Program-made: the position numbers and the translations under genes | In this document: positions 1-5,819 of the stretch, in pieces | Position numbering within the stretch: the first letter of the stretch is position 1 | Layout of the letters: the number at the start of each line of letters is the position of its first letter | From: Acidobacteriaceae bacterium | GTDB lineage: Bacteria; Acidobacteriota; Vicinamibacteria; Vicinamibacterales; CAVVIG01 | NCBI GenBank assembly: GCA_031274845.1 | Contig: JAISPN010000076.1 | Location: 1 to 7,818 of the forward strand | Length of the DNA stretch: 7,818 bases | Reading direction: 5' to 3' | Notes under the pieces: generated by a model | The model's database searches: none | Seen by the model: only the letters and a program-made list of their open reading frames with translations | What the model was told of the DNA's origin: nothing

Positions 1-21
1 CGGCTTGTGCGCGCGTGAGGT

Positions 22-51
22 TTGACACTCGTTGGAAGGGCACGCTAGCAT
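22..51 (+). promoter_or_regulatory. sigma70-type promoter of the HU gene
   Basis: A perfect -35 hexamer TTGACA (22-27) is followed after 18 bp by TAGCAT (46-51), a four-of-six match to the -10 consensus. Transcription would start near 58 and give a leader of about 93 nt before the HU start codon. The same arrangement, TTGACAC-N16-CTARCRTACGA, occurs again at 546-580 in front of the lipoyl operon. The leader is GC-rich with short palindromes such as GCGATCGC, but I see no recognisable riboswitch. The call rests on sequence match only. Confidence 0.6.
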
Positions 52-135
52 ACGAACGATTTTTCGAAAGCGTACCACCGCGATCGCGTCGCGCGCGCGT
101 CGATTGACGGGAATACGGATGCGCGTGACACGTTC

Positions 136-143
136 AAAGGGAG
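136..143 (+). promoter_or_regulatory. strong ribosome binding site of the HU gene
   Basis: AAAGGGAG lies 7 nt before the ATG at 151. It is the best Shine-Dalgarno site in the window and fixes the HU start, ruling out the in-frame Met codon seven residues in. A strong site fits an abundant nucleoid protein. Confidence 0.75.
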
Positions 144-150
144 ACCCCCT

Positions 151-450
151 ATGACTGATGCCCGCCGGATGGGCAAATCCGAACTCTTCTCGCACTTCGC
201 CGAACGGTTCGAAGTGAAGCGCACGCAGTCGCGTGAGTTTTTCGACGAACTGACGGTGCTCGCCGAGAAAGAGCTCAAGCGGTCGGGAGAGTTTGTGTTG
301 CCCGGGATGGTGAAGCTGGTGGTTCAGAAGCGCAAGGCGCGAATGGGCCGCAACCCGGCAACTGGTGAAGCGATCAAGATCCCGGCCAAGACCGTGGTCA
401 AGGCGCGAATCGCCAAGCAACTCAAGGACGCGATCCTTCCACGCAAGTAG
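151..450 (+). CDS. HU-family DNA-binding protein
   Basis: The 99-residue product is a histone-like nucleoid protein that should act as a dimer, bending and compacting DNA in the cytoplasm. The N-terminal half (about 8-46) has the helical dimerisation pattern beginning GKSEL. LPGMVKL (50-56) opens the beta saddle. The hallmark GRNPATGE (66-73) forms the DNA-binding arm, and Pro69 is the residue that inserts between base pairs in known HU/IHF proteins. The C-terminal part is rich in Lys and Arg. Length is slightly above the usual 90 residues because of a six-residue N-terminal addition (TDARRM). The gene has its own promoter and a strong RBS and appears monocistronic, since a large hairpin starts at its stop codon. 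HU versus IHF subtype cannot be settled from sequence alone, and a homodimer is an inference. Confidence 0.95.
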   Translation: MTDARRMGKSELFSHFAERFEVKRTQSREFFDELTVLAEKELKRSGEFVLPGMVKLVVQKRKARMGRNPATGEAIKIPAKTVVKARIAKQLKDAILPRK

Positions 451-501
451 AGGGAGAGTCGCGCGGCGGTCTGATGCGAAGGGCCGCTGCGCTTCTCCCT
501 C
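450..501 (+). terminator. long two-part hairpin after HU, likely terminator or 3' UTR structure
   Basis: GAGGGAGA (450-457) is exactly complementary to TCTCCCTC (494-501). Inside it, 461-469 pairs with 484-492 over 9 bp including one G-U. The loop is 14 nt (470-483) and a 3:1 internal loop separates the two stems. The structure begins at the last base of the HU stop codon. The tail is pyrimidine-rich (CTTTCCTTCT at 512-521) but lacks a true T-run, so this may be a stabilising 3' end or an imperfect intrinsic terminator rather than a classical one. Confidence 0.6.
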
Positions 502-545
502 GAGTCCGTCAGCTTTCCTTCTGAACCCTCGCGCGCGCGTGGCGA

Positions 546-575
546 TTGACACCGCTGCAAGCCGTTGACTAACGT
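546..575 (+). promoter_or_regulatory. promoter of the lipoyl/E3-E2-lipB operon
   Basis: TTGACA (546-551) is a perfect -35. After the same 18 bp spacer seen at the HU promoter comes TAACGT (570-575), and CTAACGTACGA here matches CTAGCATACGA there at 9 of 11 positions. Both are followed by ACGATTTTT. Transcription would start near 582. That overlaps the earliest possible start codon (TTG at 565) of the next reading frame and argues for a later start. The 451-564 gap holds only this promoter and the HU 3' hairpin. Confidence 0.55.
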
Positions 576-582
576 ACGATTT

Positions 583-852
583 TTGTTGACCTTCCCGTTC
601 ATCATCGCAGGGGCGGCGTTGCTCGTCGCCATCACCGTCTGGATGCGGCTGCGTGTCGTCGCGCGGCGCCTCGATCGCCTGACCGAGTCGTATTGGCAGT
701 TGCGCTACGACATCGGCCAGATGAAGACGCATGTGCCGCGTCTCGACGCGGCCGCCAGCCGTGCTGACGCGGCGTCTGCACTACACCCACGCGCGGCGGC
801 CGCGGCGCCGCCCGCCACCATCGTGCCTCTGGCTTCCCTCAGAAGAAAATGA
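583..852 (+). CDS. small single-pass membrane protein coupled to the E3 gene (function unknown)
   Basis: I do not recognise this family. The reading frame is open from TTG at 565 (95 residues). I place the start at TTG 583 (89 residues) because the promoter at 546-575 would initiate near 582. TTG 586 and ATG 642 are alternatives, and no start has a Shine-Dalgarno site. The N-terminus is one hydrophobic segment (FPFIIAGAALLVAITVW), followed by basic residues (RLRVVARRL), which predicts the C-terminal part in the cytoplasm. A short amphipathic, possibly coiled-coil stretch (about 30-50) comes next, then an Ala/Pro-rich tail. Its stop overlaps the E3 start as ATGA, so the two genes are translationally coupled. 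The basic, coiled-coil layout resembles small septum- or phage-shock-like membrane proteins, but no specific role can be supported. That it is a real gene is likely but not certain. Confidence 0.6.
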   Translation: MLTFPFIIAGAALLVAITVWMRLRVVARRLDRLTESYWQLRYDIGQMKTHVPRLDAAASRADAASALHPRAAAAAPPATIVPLASLRRK

Positions 853-2279
853 CTCAGGACTTTGATGTTGTCGTCATCGGCGCGGGGACGGGCGGCTACG
901 TGGCCGCCATCCGCGCGGCGCAGCTTGGCTTGAAGGTCGCGGTCGTCGAAAAGCAGAAAGCGCTCGGCGGCACCTGCCTCCTGTGGGGCTGCATTCCGAC
1001 AAAAGCCTTGCTCGAACATGCTCATGCCTTGAAGGTCGTGCAGCACGCGAAGGAGTGGGGCGTGACGCTTGGCGATGGCACCGCCGCGGTCCCGGTGTCG
1101 ATCGACATGGCCAAAGTTCACGCGCGCAAAGACAAGGTGATCACCGGCATCACCAAAGGCGTCGAGTTCCTGTTCAAGAAAAACAAGATCGAGTGGCTGA
1201 AAGGCACCGCGCGTCTTGCCGGCAACGGTGGCGTCGAGATCTACGAAGGCGACACACGGACCGTGCGCGCGACGCGCGAGATTATCGTCGCCACCGGATC
1301 GGCGCCGCGCGGCGTTCCGGGGATCGAGATCGATCGCACGCGGATCATCACAAGCGACGAGGCGATCCATTTGCCGGTCGTGCCGAAGTCGATCGCCATC
1401 ATGGGCAGCGGCGCGGTGGGCGTCGAGTTCGCGTCGATCTTCAGAAGCTTCGGCGCCGAGGTCACGATTCTCGAACTGCTGCCGCGCCTTGTGCCGGCCG
1501 AAGACGACGCGGTGTCCGAGGAGCTTTCGAAATCGTTCCGCAAGCGCGGCATCGCCTCGCTGACCGGCACGACGGTGACGAGCGCGACGGCGTCAGAGCG
1601 CGGCGTCGACCTGCAACTGCTCCTGCCTGACGGCAAGACGCAGGCGATGGCGGTCGAGTATCTGCTCGTGGCCACGGGGCGCGCGCCGGTGACGACCGGT
1701 CTCGATCTGGAACGCCTCGGCGTGCAGATGGATCGCGGCTACATCCGCGTGGACGATCGGTACCGCACCAGCGTCAAAGGGATCTCCGCGGTGGGTGATG
1801 TGATCTCGATAGGCGATCGTCCTCACCCGCAACTGGCGCACGTCTCGTCCGCGGAAGGGATTCTCGTGGCCGAGCGGATTGCCGGACGCGAGACATCTCC
1901 GATTCACTACGAGCAGGTGCCCGCCTGCACGTATTGCGATCCGGAAATCGGCAGCGTCGGGTTGACCGAACGCGCCGCGCGCGCGCGCGGCTACGATGTG
2001 CGCGTCGGGACGTTTCCGTTCGGCGTGCTCGGTCGCGCGAAGATGGCGAACGAGATCGACGGCTTCGTGAAGATCGTCGCCGAGAAGAAATACGACGAAG
2101 TGCTCGGGGTGCACATGATTGGGCCGCGTTCGACGGAGCTGGTCGCGGAAGCGACGGTGGCGTTGCGGATGGAAGCCACGGTCGAAGAGCTCATTCGAAC
2201 GATTCACGCGCATCCGACCTTTGCCGAAGCAATCGGCGAAGCGGCGCACGCCACGCATGGCGCGGCGATTCATCTCTAA
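849..2279 (+). CDS. lpdA: dihydrolipoyl dehydrogenase (E3)
   Basis: This 476-residue FAD flavoprotein re-oxidises the dihydrolipoyl group of E2 and reduces NAD+. It is the shared third subunit of pyruvate, 2-oxoglutarate and branched-chain dehydrogenase complexes. The FAD-binding motif GAGTGG is at 11-16. The redox disulfide is Cys43/Cys48 in GGTCLLWGCIPTK, where most E3 proteins have CLNVGCIPSK. ATGSAP is at 148-153, the NAD-binding GSGAVG at 186-191 and the second FAD motif SAVGD ends at Asp317. The C-terminal dimer interface carries the catalytic pair His455/Glu460 in HPTFAE. Length and motif order are normal for the family, so it should be active. The start overlaps the upstream membrane-protein stop by 4 bp and has only a weak AGAAGAAA upstream, which suggests translation by coupling. 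E2 follows after 22 bp. Confidence 0.96.
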   Translation: MTQDFDVVVIGAGTGGYVAAIRAAQLGLKVAVVEKQKALGGTCLLWGCIPTKALLEHAHALKVVQHAKEWGVTLGDGTAAVPVSIDMAKVHARKDKVITGITKGVEFLFKKNKIEWLKGTARLAGNGGVEIYEGDTRTVRATREIIVATGSAPRGVPGIEIDRTRIITSDEAIHLPVVPKSIAIMGSGAVGVEFASIFRSFGAEVTILELLPRLVPAEDDAVSEELSKSFRKRGIASLTGTTVTSATASERGVDLQLLLPDGKTQAMAVEYLLVATGRAPVTTGLDLERLGVQMDRGYIRVDDRYRTSVKGISAVGDVISIGDRPHPQLAHVSSAEGILVAERIAGRETSPIHYEQVPACTYCDPEIGSVGLTERAARARGYDVRVGTFPFGVLGRAKMANEIDGFVKIVAEKKYDEVLGVHMIGPRSTELVAEATVALRMEATVEELIRTIHAHPTFAEAIGEAAHATHGAAIHL

Positions 2280-2291
2280 CGTGTGGTGAGT

Positions 2292-2295
2292 GGAG
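2292..2295 (+). promoter_or_regulatory. ribosome binding site that decides the E2 start
   Basis: GGAG sits 6 nt before ATG 2302. It supports that start over the in-frame GTG at 2290, which would overlap the site and add four residues before the conserved MATDVVMPQMGES beginning of the lipoyl domain. Confidence 0.6.
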
Positions 2296-2301
2296 CAGCT
2301 C

Positions 2302-3531
2302 ATGGCTACTGATGTCGTAATGCCGCAGATGGGCGAGTCGGTGGCAGAAGGCACCATCGTCCGCTGGCTCAAGCAGGTGGGCGACCGCGTCGAGCGCGAC
2401 GAGCCGCTGTTTGAGATCTCGACCGACAAGGTCGACGCGGAAATTCCGTCGCCGGCCGCCGGCTTCCTCGTCGAGATCCGTCACAAGGAAGGCGAGACGG
2501 TTGACGTCAACGCCGTTGTTGCCGTGATTGGCGAGACGGCGTCGCAACCGGCGGTGGCCGCAGCTCCGGCTGCCGCGTCTGCTGTCGCAACGCCTGCGGT
2601 TGCGTCGTCAACACCGGCAGCGCCGTCACCGGCTCCGGCCTCCGAGGATGTCGAGGGTGGACGCGTGCGCACGTCGCCGCTCGTGCGGCGGATTGCGAAA
2701 GAGCACCACGTCGATCTCTCCAACCTGACCGGCACTGGCATTGGCGGCCGCGTGACGAAGAGCGACATCCTCGCGTTTGTCGAGAAACCGGTCGCGCGCC
2801 CTGCGGCGCCTGCCGCGTTCAAAGGGTCTGGCGTCTCGGCCGGCGTTGGTCTCGCGGGACAGACGGTGCCGATGTCGGTGATGCGGAAGAAGATTGCCGA
2901 GCACATGGTGTTCAGCAAGGAGACCTCCGCGCACGTACACACCGTGTTCGAGGTGAGCTTCGCGCAGGTCGAGAAGATTCGTCAGGCGCGCAAGGCGGAG
3001 TTCGAGCGGCAAGGGGTGAAGCTGACGTATCTGGCGTTCATCATCAAGGCGGTGGCCGACGCGCTGAAAGTGGTGCCGGTCGTCAACGCCTCCGCGGACG
3101 GCGATCGCATCGTCTATCACCAGGACGTCAACGTCGGCGTCGCGGTCGCGCTCGACTGGGGGCTCATCGTTCCGGTCGTGAAAAACGCCGATCGCATGAG
3201 CCTGCTCGACGTCAGCAAGGCGATCGTCGATCTGGCGGCGCGCGCGCGAGAGAAGAAACTAAAGCCGGAAGATGTCGCGGGGGGCACCTTCACGATTACG
3301 AATCCGGGCATGATTGGCGCGCTCTTCGGCACGCCGATCATCAACCAGCCGCAGGTGGCGATTCTGGCCGTGGGCGCGATTGAAAAGCGTCCCGTCGTGA
3401 TTGACGATGCGATTGCGATCCGGCACATGGCGTATTTCTGCCTCGGGTTCGACCATCGCATCATCGACGGCGCCACGGCGGACGAGTTCATGGCGCTCGT
3501 CAAGAAAACACTCGAGGCTGGCGCGTTCTAG
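2302..3531 (+). CDS. 2-oxo acid dehydrogenase complex E2 (dihydrolipoyl acyltransferase)
   Basis: The 409-residue E2 core subunit transfers an acyl group from E1 to coenzyme A through a swinging lipoyl arm. Domains in order: one lipoyl domain (2-78) with the lipoylated Lys43 in STDKVDAE; an Ala/Pro-rich flexible linker (about 80-115); a peripheral E1/E3-binding domain (about 122-161, RTSPLVRRIAKEHHVDL through GRVTKSDI); a second linker; and the catalytic acyltransferase domain (about 185-409) with the signature DHRIIDG, giving active-site His385 and Asp389. All catalytic elements are present. It lies between E3 (22 bp upstream) and lipB (4 bp downstream). DKVDAEIPSPAAG is typical of E2 proteins often labelled SucB in Actinobacteria and Acidobacteria. 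The catalytic domain also resembles branched-chain E2, and with no E1 gene in the window the substrate (2-oxoglutarate, pyruvate or branched-chain oxo acids) stays open, so no symbol is given. Confidence 0.93.
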   Translation: MATDVVMPQMGESVAEGTIVRWLKQVGDRVERDEPLFEISTDKVDAEIPSPAAGFLVEIRHKEGETVDVNAVVAVIGETASQPAVAAAPAAASAVATPAVASSTPAAPSPAPASEDVEGGRVRTSPLVRRIAKEHHVDLSNLTGTGIGGRVTKSDILAFVEKPVARPAAPAAFKGSGVSAGVGLAGQTVPMSVMRKKIAEHMVFSKETSAHVHTVFEVSFAQVEKIRQARKAEFERQGVKLTYLAFIIKAVADALKVVPVVNASADGDRIVYHQDVNVGVAVALDWGLIVPVVKNADRMSLLDVSKAIVDLAARAREKKLKPEDVAGGTFTITNPGMIGALFGTPIINQPQVAILAVGAIEKRPVVIDDAIAIRHMAYFCLGFDHRIIDGATADEFMALVKKTLEAGAF

Positions 3532-3535
3532 ATCG

Positions 3536-4195
3536 ATGGACGCGCGGCGATCCATCGAAGTGCGGCGTCTTGGCCGGGTGCCGTATCGAGACGCGCTCGA
3601 CATGCAGCGCGCGCTGGTCGAGGAGCGCAAGGCGGACCGGGTCGGCGACCTGCTGATCCTGCTCGAACATCCGCCGGTGTTGACGCTTGGCGTGAAGGGC
3701 GACGGCGGACGGTCGCACATTCTGGCGTCAGCCGACGCGCTCGGCGCGCAGGGGATCGACATCTTCGAGACGGGACGCGGCGGCGACGTCACCTATCACG
3801 GTCCCGGACAGGTCGTCGGCTATCCGATCGTCAACCTCAAGCCCGATCGCTGCGATGTGCATCGCTACGTGCGAGACCTCGAAGAAGTCATCATCCGCAC
3901 GGCGGCGGAGTTTGGTGTCACCGCGACGCGCGTGGCTGGTCTGACCGGCGTGTGGGTGGGGCAGGAGAAGCTGGCGGCGATTGGCGTCCGGATCTCACGC
4001 TGGGTCACCAGTCACGGGTTCGCGTTCAACGTCCAGACCGACCTGAATCATTTCGGGCTGATCGTTCCGTGCGGCATTGCCGATCGAGGCGTCACCTCGC
4101 TTGCCAAACTGGGCGTGACAGCGACGATGGCCGATGTGGAAACCGCCCTCGCCCGTCAGTTCTCGGTTGTCTTTGATTTTCCCTCTCACGTCTAA
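3536..4195 (+). CDS. lipB: octanoyltransferase LipB (lipoate biosynthesis)
   Basis: LipB moves octanoyl from acyl carrier protein to the target lysine of lipoyl domains, the first step of endogenous lipoate assembly before LipA inserts sulfur. The 219-residue product has the family signature RGGDVTYHGPGQ (81-92), the conserved Lys145 in EKLAAIGVR and the catalytic Cys179 in VPCGI. HGFAFNV (160-166) is also typical. Length is normal. I chose ATG 3536, 4 bp after the E2 stop. The frame is open upstream to an ATG at 3401, but that stretch lies inside E2 and translates to Ser/Arg-rich shadow sequence. No good Shine-Dalgarno site is visible (the nearest GAGG, at 3514-3517, is too far away), so translation probably follows from E2. 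Its position beside E2 and E3 suggests lipoylation of that complex, although LipB normally serves all lipoyl proteins. LipA is not in the window. Confidence 0.96.
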   Translation: MDARRSIEVRRLGRVPYRDALDMQRALVEERKADRVGDLLILLEHPPVLTLGVKGDGGRSHILASADALGAQGIDIFETGRGGDVTYHGPGQVVGYPIVNLKPDRCDVHRYVRDLEEVIIRTAAEFGVTATRVAGLTGVWVGQEKLAAIGVRISRWVTSHGFAFNVQTDLNHFGLIVPCGIADRGVTSLAKLGVTATMADVETALARQFSVVFDFPSHV

Positions 4196-4201
4196 GTGAG
4201 T

Positions 4202-4216
4202 GACGGCGCTGCCGTC
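4202..4216 (+). terminator. short hairpin after lipB, possible terminator
   Basis: GACGGC and GCCGTC form a perfect 6 bp stem with a 3-nt loop, 6 bp after the lipB stop. The bases that follow (TCCTTCCG) are pyrimidine-rich but not a T-run, so it would be a weak intrinsic terminator at best. It marks the likely end of the lipoyl operon. Confidence 0.35.
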
Positions 4217-4234
4217 TCCTTCCGACGTGTCTTT

Positions 4235-4252
4235 GGGCGAGTGTATTTGCCC
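4235..4252. repeat. small inverted repeat upstream of the sigma factor gene
   Basis: GGGCGA (4235-4240) can pair with TTGCCC (4247-4252) around a 6-nt loop, with one G-T pair. TTT on the left and AAA on the right extend it past a T bulge or mismatch. No T-run follows on either strand, so it is not a good terminator. It could be an operator or a remnant, and chance is possible. It sits in the 4196-4331 gap, which is less GC-rich than the genes. Confidence 0.25.
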
Positions 4253-4277
4253 TAAAAGTTCAAAATCGTTTGCTCTG

Positions 4278-4304
4278 GGAATATTTTCTCGACGTTCGGT
4301 GTTC
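4278..4304 (+). promoter_or_regulatory. possible ECF-type promoter (autoregulation)
   Basis: GGAATA (4278-4283) resembles the GGAA-type -35 element read by many ECF sigma factors. GTTC (4301-4304) follows after 17 bp where a -10 would be expected. ECF genes often read their own promoter, so this would fit self-activation of the sigma gene. No sigma70 -35/-10 pair of comparable quality is visible in the gap. The assignment is a guess from element shape and spacing. Confidence 0.35.
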
Positions 4305-4312
4305 TTATCCTA

Positions 4313-4321
4313 AGGACGAGG
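4313..4321 (+). promoter_or_regulatory. ribosome binding site of the sigma factor gene
   Basis: AGGACGAGG contains two purine-rich anti-SD matches. GAGG (4318-4321) ends 10 nt before ATG 4332, and AGGA lies slightly farther away. It is part of a small TCCT-A-AGGA palindrome (4308-4316). It supports the chosen start. Confidence 0.55.
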
Positions 4322-4331
4322 AAAAAAGACG

Positions 4332-4949
4332 ATGGGTGAACAGAGGACGGATGCGGCGCTGCTGGCTCGGCTGAAGGCGGGGGACGACACCGCCGTTTGT
4401 GAGGTGGCCGAGGCATACGGCATCAAGATCTATCAGCTCGCCTTCCGGTACCTGCGCAACAAAGAGGACGCCGAAGAGGTGGTGCAGGACGTGCTGTTCA
4501 AGGTGTACCGGAAGGTCGATGCGTTTCGAGGCGATGCAGCGCTGTCGTCGTGGATCTACCGGATCACGTTCAACACGGCGATGTCGCGTCTGCGCACGGC
4601 GGCGTTCCAGCGCTCGCACGCGGAGGCGGCCTTGCTGCTGACGAGGGATTTCGAGGAACGCAAGGCCGCGCTGCACATCGCGGACTGGTCGAACCTTGCC
4701 GACGAACGTCTGCTCCGGTCGCAGTTGCGGCGGCGTGTCGTCAGCGCCATCCTCTCGCTGCCGGAGATTTACCGCGTGCCGGTCGTCATGCGCGACATCC
4801 ACGGGATGTCGACCGAAGAGGCGAGCGCGGCATTGCAGGTGAAAGACGAGACGCTCAAGTCGCGGCTGCACCGCGGACGGGTGATTCTTCGCAAGCAGTT
4901 GGCGGATTTCGCTGACGGCCTGACGCTGTACCACGCGACGGCGGCGTAA
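4332..4949 (+). CDS. ECF-type RNA polymerase sigma factor
   Basis: This 205-residue protein should direct RNA polymerase to a specific promoter set, usually in response to a stress or envelope signal. Region 2 (about 10-90) carries the acidic EDAEEVVQDVLFKVYRKVDAF core-binding and -10-recognition helices, then SSWIYRITFNTAMSRLR. A charged linker (about 91-135) follows. Region 4 (about 138-195) has LSLPEIYRVPVVMRDIHGMS and the helix-turn-helix segment ASAALQVKDETLKSRLHRGR. There is no region 1.1 or 3, as expected for the ECF group, and length is normal. The next gene is on the opposite strand and is not an anti-sigma factor, nor is there one upstream, so control by an adjacent partner is not seen. 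A possible self-recognised promoter lies at 4278-4304. The ECF subgroup cannot be assigned by eye. Confidence 0.92.
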   Translation: MGEQRTDAALLARLKAGDDTAVCEVAEAYGIKIYQLAFRYLRNKEDAEEVVQDVLFKVYRKVDAFRGDAALSSWIYRITFNTAMSRLRTAAFQRSHAEAALLLTRDFEERKAALHIADWSNLADERLLRSQLRRRVVSAILSLPEIYRVPVVMRDIHGMSTEEASAALQVKDETLKSRLHRGRVILRKQLADFADGLTLYHATAA

Positions 4950-4956
4950 GCTGCCG
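4939..4956. terminator. hairpin enclosing the sigma gene stop codon
   Basis: A 7 bp stem (4939-4945 with 4950-4956, one G-T pair) closes a GTAA loop of GNRA type that contains the TAA stop. Only 27 bp separate the convergent sigma and MDH-like genes, so this may help end transcription from one or both sides. No T-run follows, and terminator function is uncertain. Confidence 0.3.
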
Positions 4957-4976
4957 CGCCTCGCGTCCGCTTACGT

Positions 4977-5819
4977 TTACTTCAGCAACGCATTTTCAAA
5001 CATCGCGCGGGCGTGGCCGGTGAGCATCGGTAGCTCGACCCGTTCGGCGCCGCGTGTGGACAACCGCACGGGACGCGCGACGGTGTGCTCGCGGTGCGTG
5101 GCATCGGCATCGGCGGCGACAAAGCAACTGAACGTCCGGCGTGTCCGGTCGACGCTGCCGGCAATCGCGTCGGCGGCGGCAAGTGCCAGCGCATGTGGTC
5201 CCGGCGGCCAGGTGGCGTGAATACGCGCGTCGATGCGGCGGCGCACCGGCTCGGTGAGCAGCCTTGTCGCGGCGCGGCCGCCGATTGTGGCATCGTCCCA
5301 CGGGATCACGAGTTGATTCGGCGGCACGCCGAGCACCGTCAGGCCAACCTCGCGCACCGATGCGTCTACTTCCACGGCGACGATGGCTTTTGCGGAGGCG
5401 ACGAGCGCGTCAGGCGCGGTGCCGATGAGATGCGAGGCGGCGAAGCCCGCTTCGCGCACGCCCGCTTCGACCAACTCACGCTGCGCGGCGCCAGCGCAGA
5501 TGACGAGACGTCCACGTCCAAGATGACCGATGTGACGAAGAAGCATCAGGCCCTCTTCGCCTGTCCACTCGCCGCCGTTCGCGCGATCGGCGATGACCAC
5601 GATGGCGGCGCTGGCGGCGACGAATCGATCGGTGGCGCCGATGACGATGGTGTCGAAACGTTCGACCGGCGCCGACTGCATGATGTCGAGCGCTTTGCCG
5701 GCGGCGATCTGGCCGTGCTCGTCGATTAATCGAATCGTGCGCGCGATGTCGCGTTGCGCGAGCACATGCGCGATCGATCCGCCGAGCTCTCCGGCTCCAA
5801 GAATGGCGACGTCCAGCAT
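4977..5819 (-). CDS. malate/lactate dehydrogenase-fold protein lacking catalytic residues
   Basis: The 280-residue product reads end to end as an LDH/MDH-type protein. It has a Rossmann fold with GAGELG (8-13), an acidic Asp33 after strand two as in NAD-binding members, GKALDIMQSAPVERFD (41-56), a mid-region ending HLIGTAP (130-136), and a C-terminal half matching the MDH helices and strands (PGPHALALAAADAI, then RTFSCFVAAD). The residues needed for catalysis are replaced. The substrate loop (RKPGMSR in MDH) is NGGEWTG at about 81-87, with no arginine. The Asp-x-x-Arg pair aligns to Leu139 and Ser142. The catalytic His of GGHGD aligns to Pro166. It may therefore bind NAD(H) without dehydrogenase activity, perhaps as a regulator or a different enzyme; this is inferred from manual alignment. 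It is some 30 residues shorter than MDH. It diverges from the SDR gene (25 bp apart) and has no Shine-Dalgarno site. Confidence 0.8.
   Translation of the reverse strand: MLDVAILGAGELGGSIAHVLAQRDIARTIRLIDEHGQIAAGKALDIMQSAPVERFDTIVIGATDRFVAASAAIVVIADRANGGEWTGEEGLMLLRHIGHLGRGRLVICAGAAQRELVEAGVREAGFAASHLIGTAPDALVASAKAIVAVEVDASVREVGLTVLGVPPNQLVIPWDDATIGGRAATRLLTEPVRRRIDARIHATWPPGPHALALAAADAIAGSVDRTRRTFSCFVAADADATHREHTVARPVRLSTRGAERVELPMLTGHARAMFENALLK

Noticed and set aside
104..109. TTGACG as a second -35 for the HU gene
   Set aside because: No acceptable -10 follows at 16-18 bp, and the promoter at 22-51 is much better.
705..1370. 221-residue reverse open frame opposite the small membrane protein and E3 genes
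   Set aside because: It lies antisense to two well-supported forward genes, reads as Asp/Arg/Ala-rich sequence without motifs, and is the shadow expected in GC-rich coding DNA.
1971..1990. GC-alternating run (CGCG repeats)
   Set aside because: It encodes an Ala/Arg stretch inside E3 at a normal position and is explained by codon choice at high GC. No flanking repeat structure is seen.
1593..2429. 278-residue reverse open frame opposite E3 and the E2 start
   Set aside because: It is antisense to lpdA and E2, rich in His/Arg/Asp, has no domain, and crosses two real gene boundaries.
3401..3535. N-terminal extension of LipB by 45 residues
   Set aside because: It lies within E2 in another frame and translates to Ser/Arg-rich sequence. 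LipB proteins normally begin just before the segment following ATG 3536.
5085..5729. 214-residue forward open frame within the MDH-like gene
   Set aside because: It is antisense to the MDH-like gene, with no domain and typical GC-driven composition.
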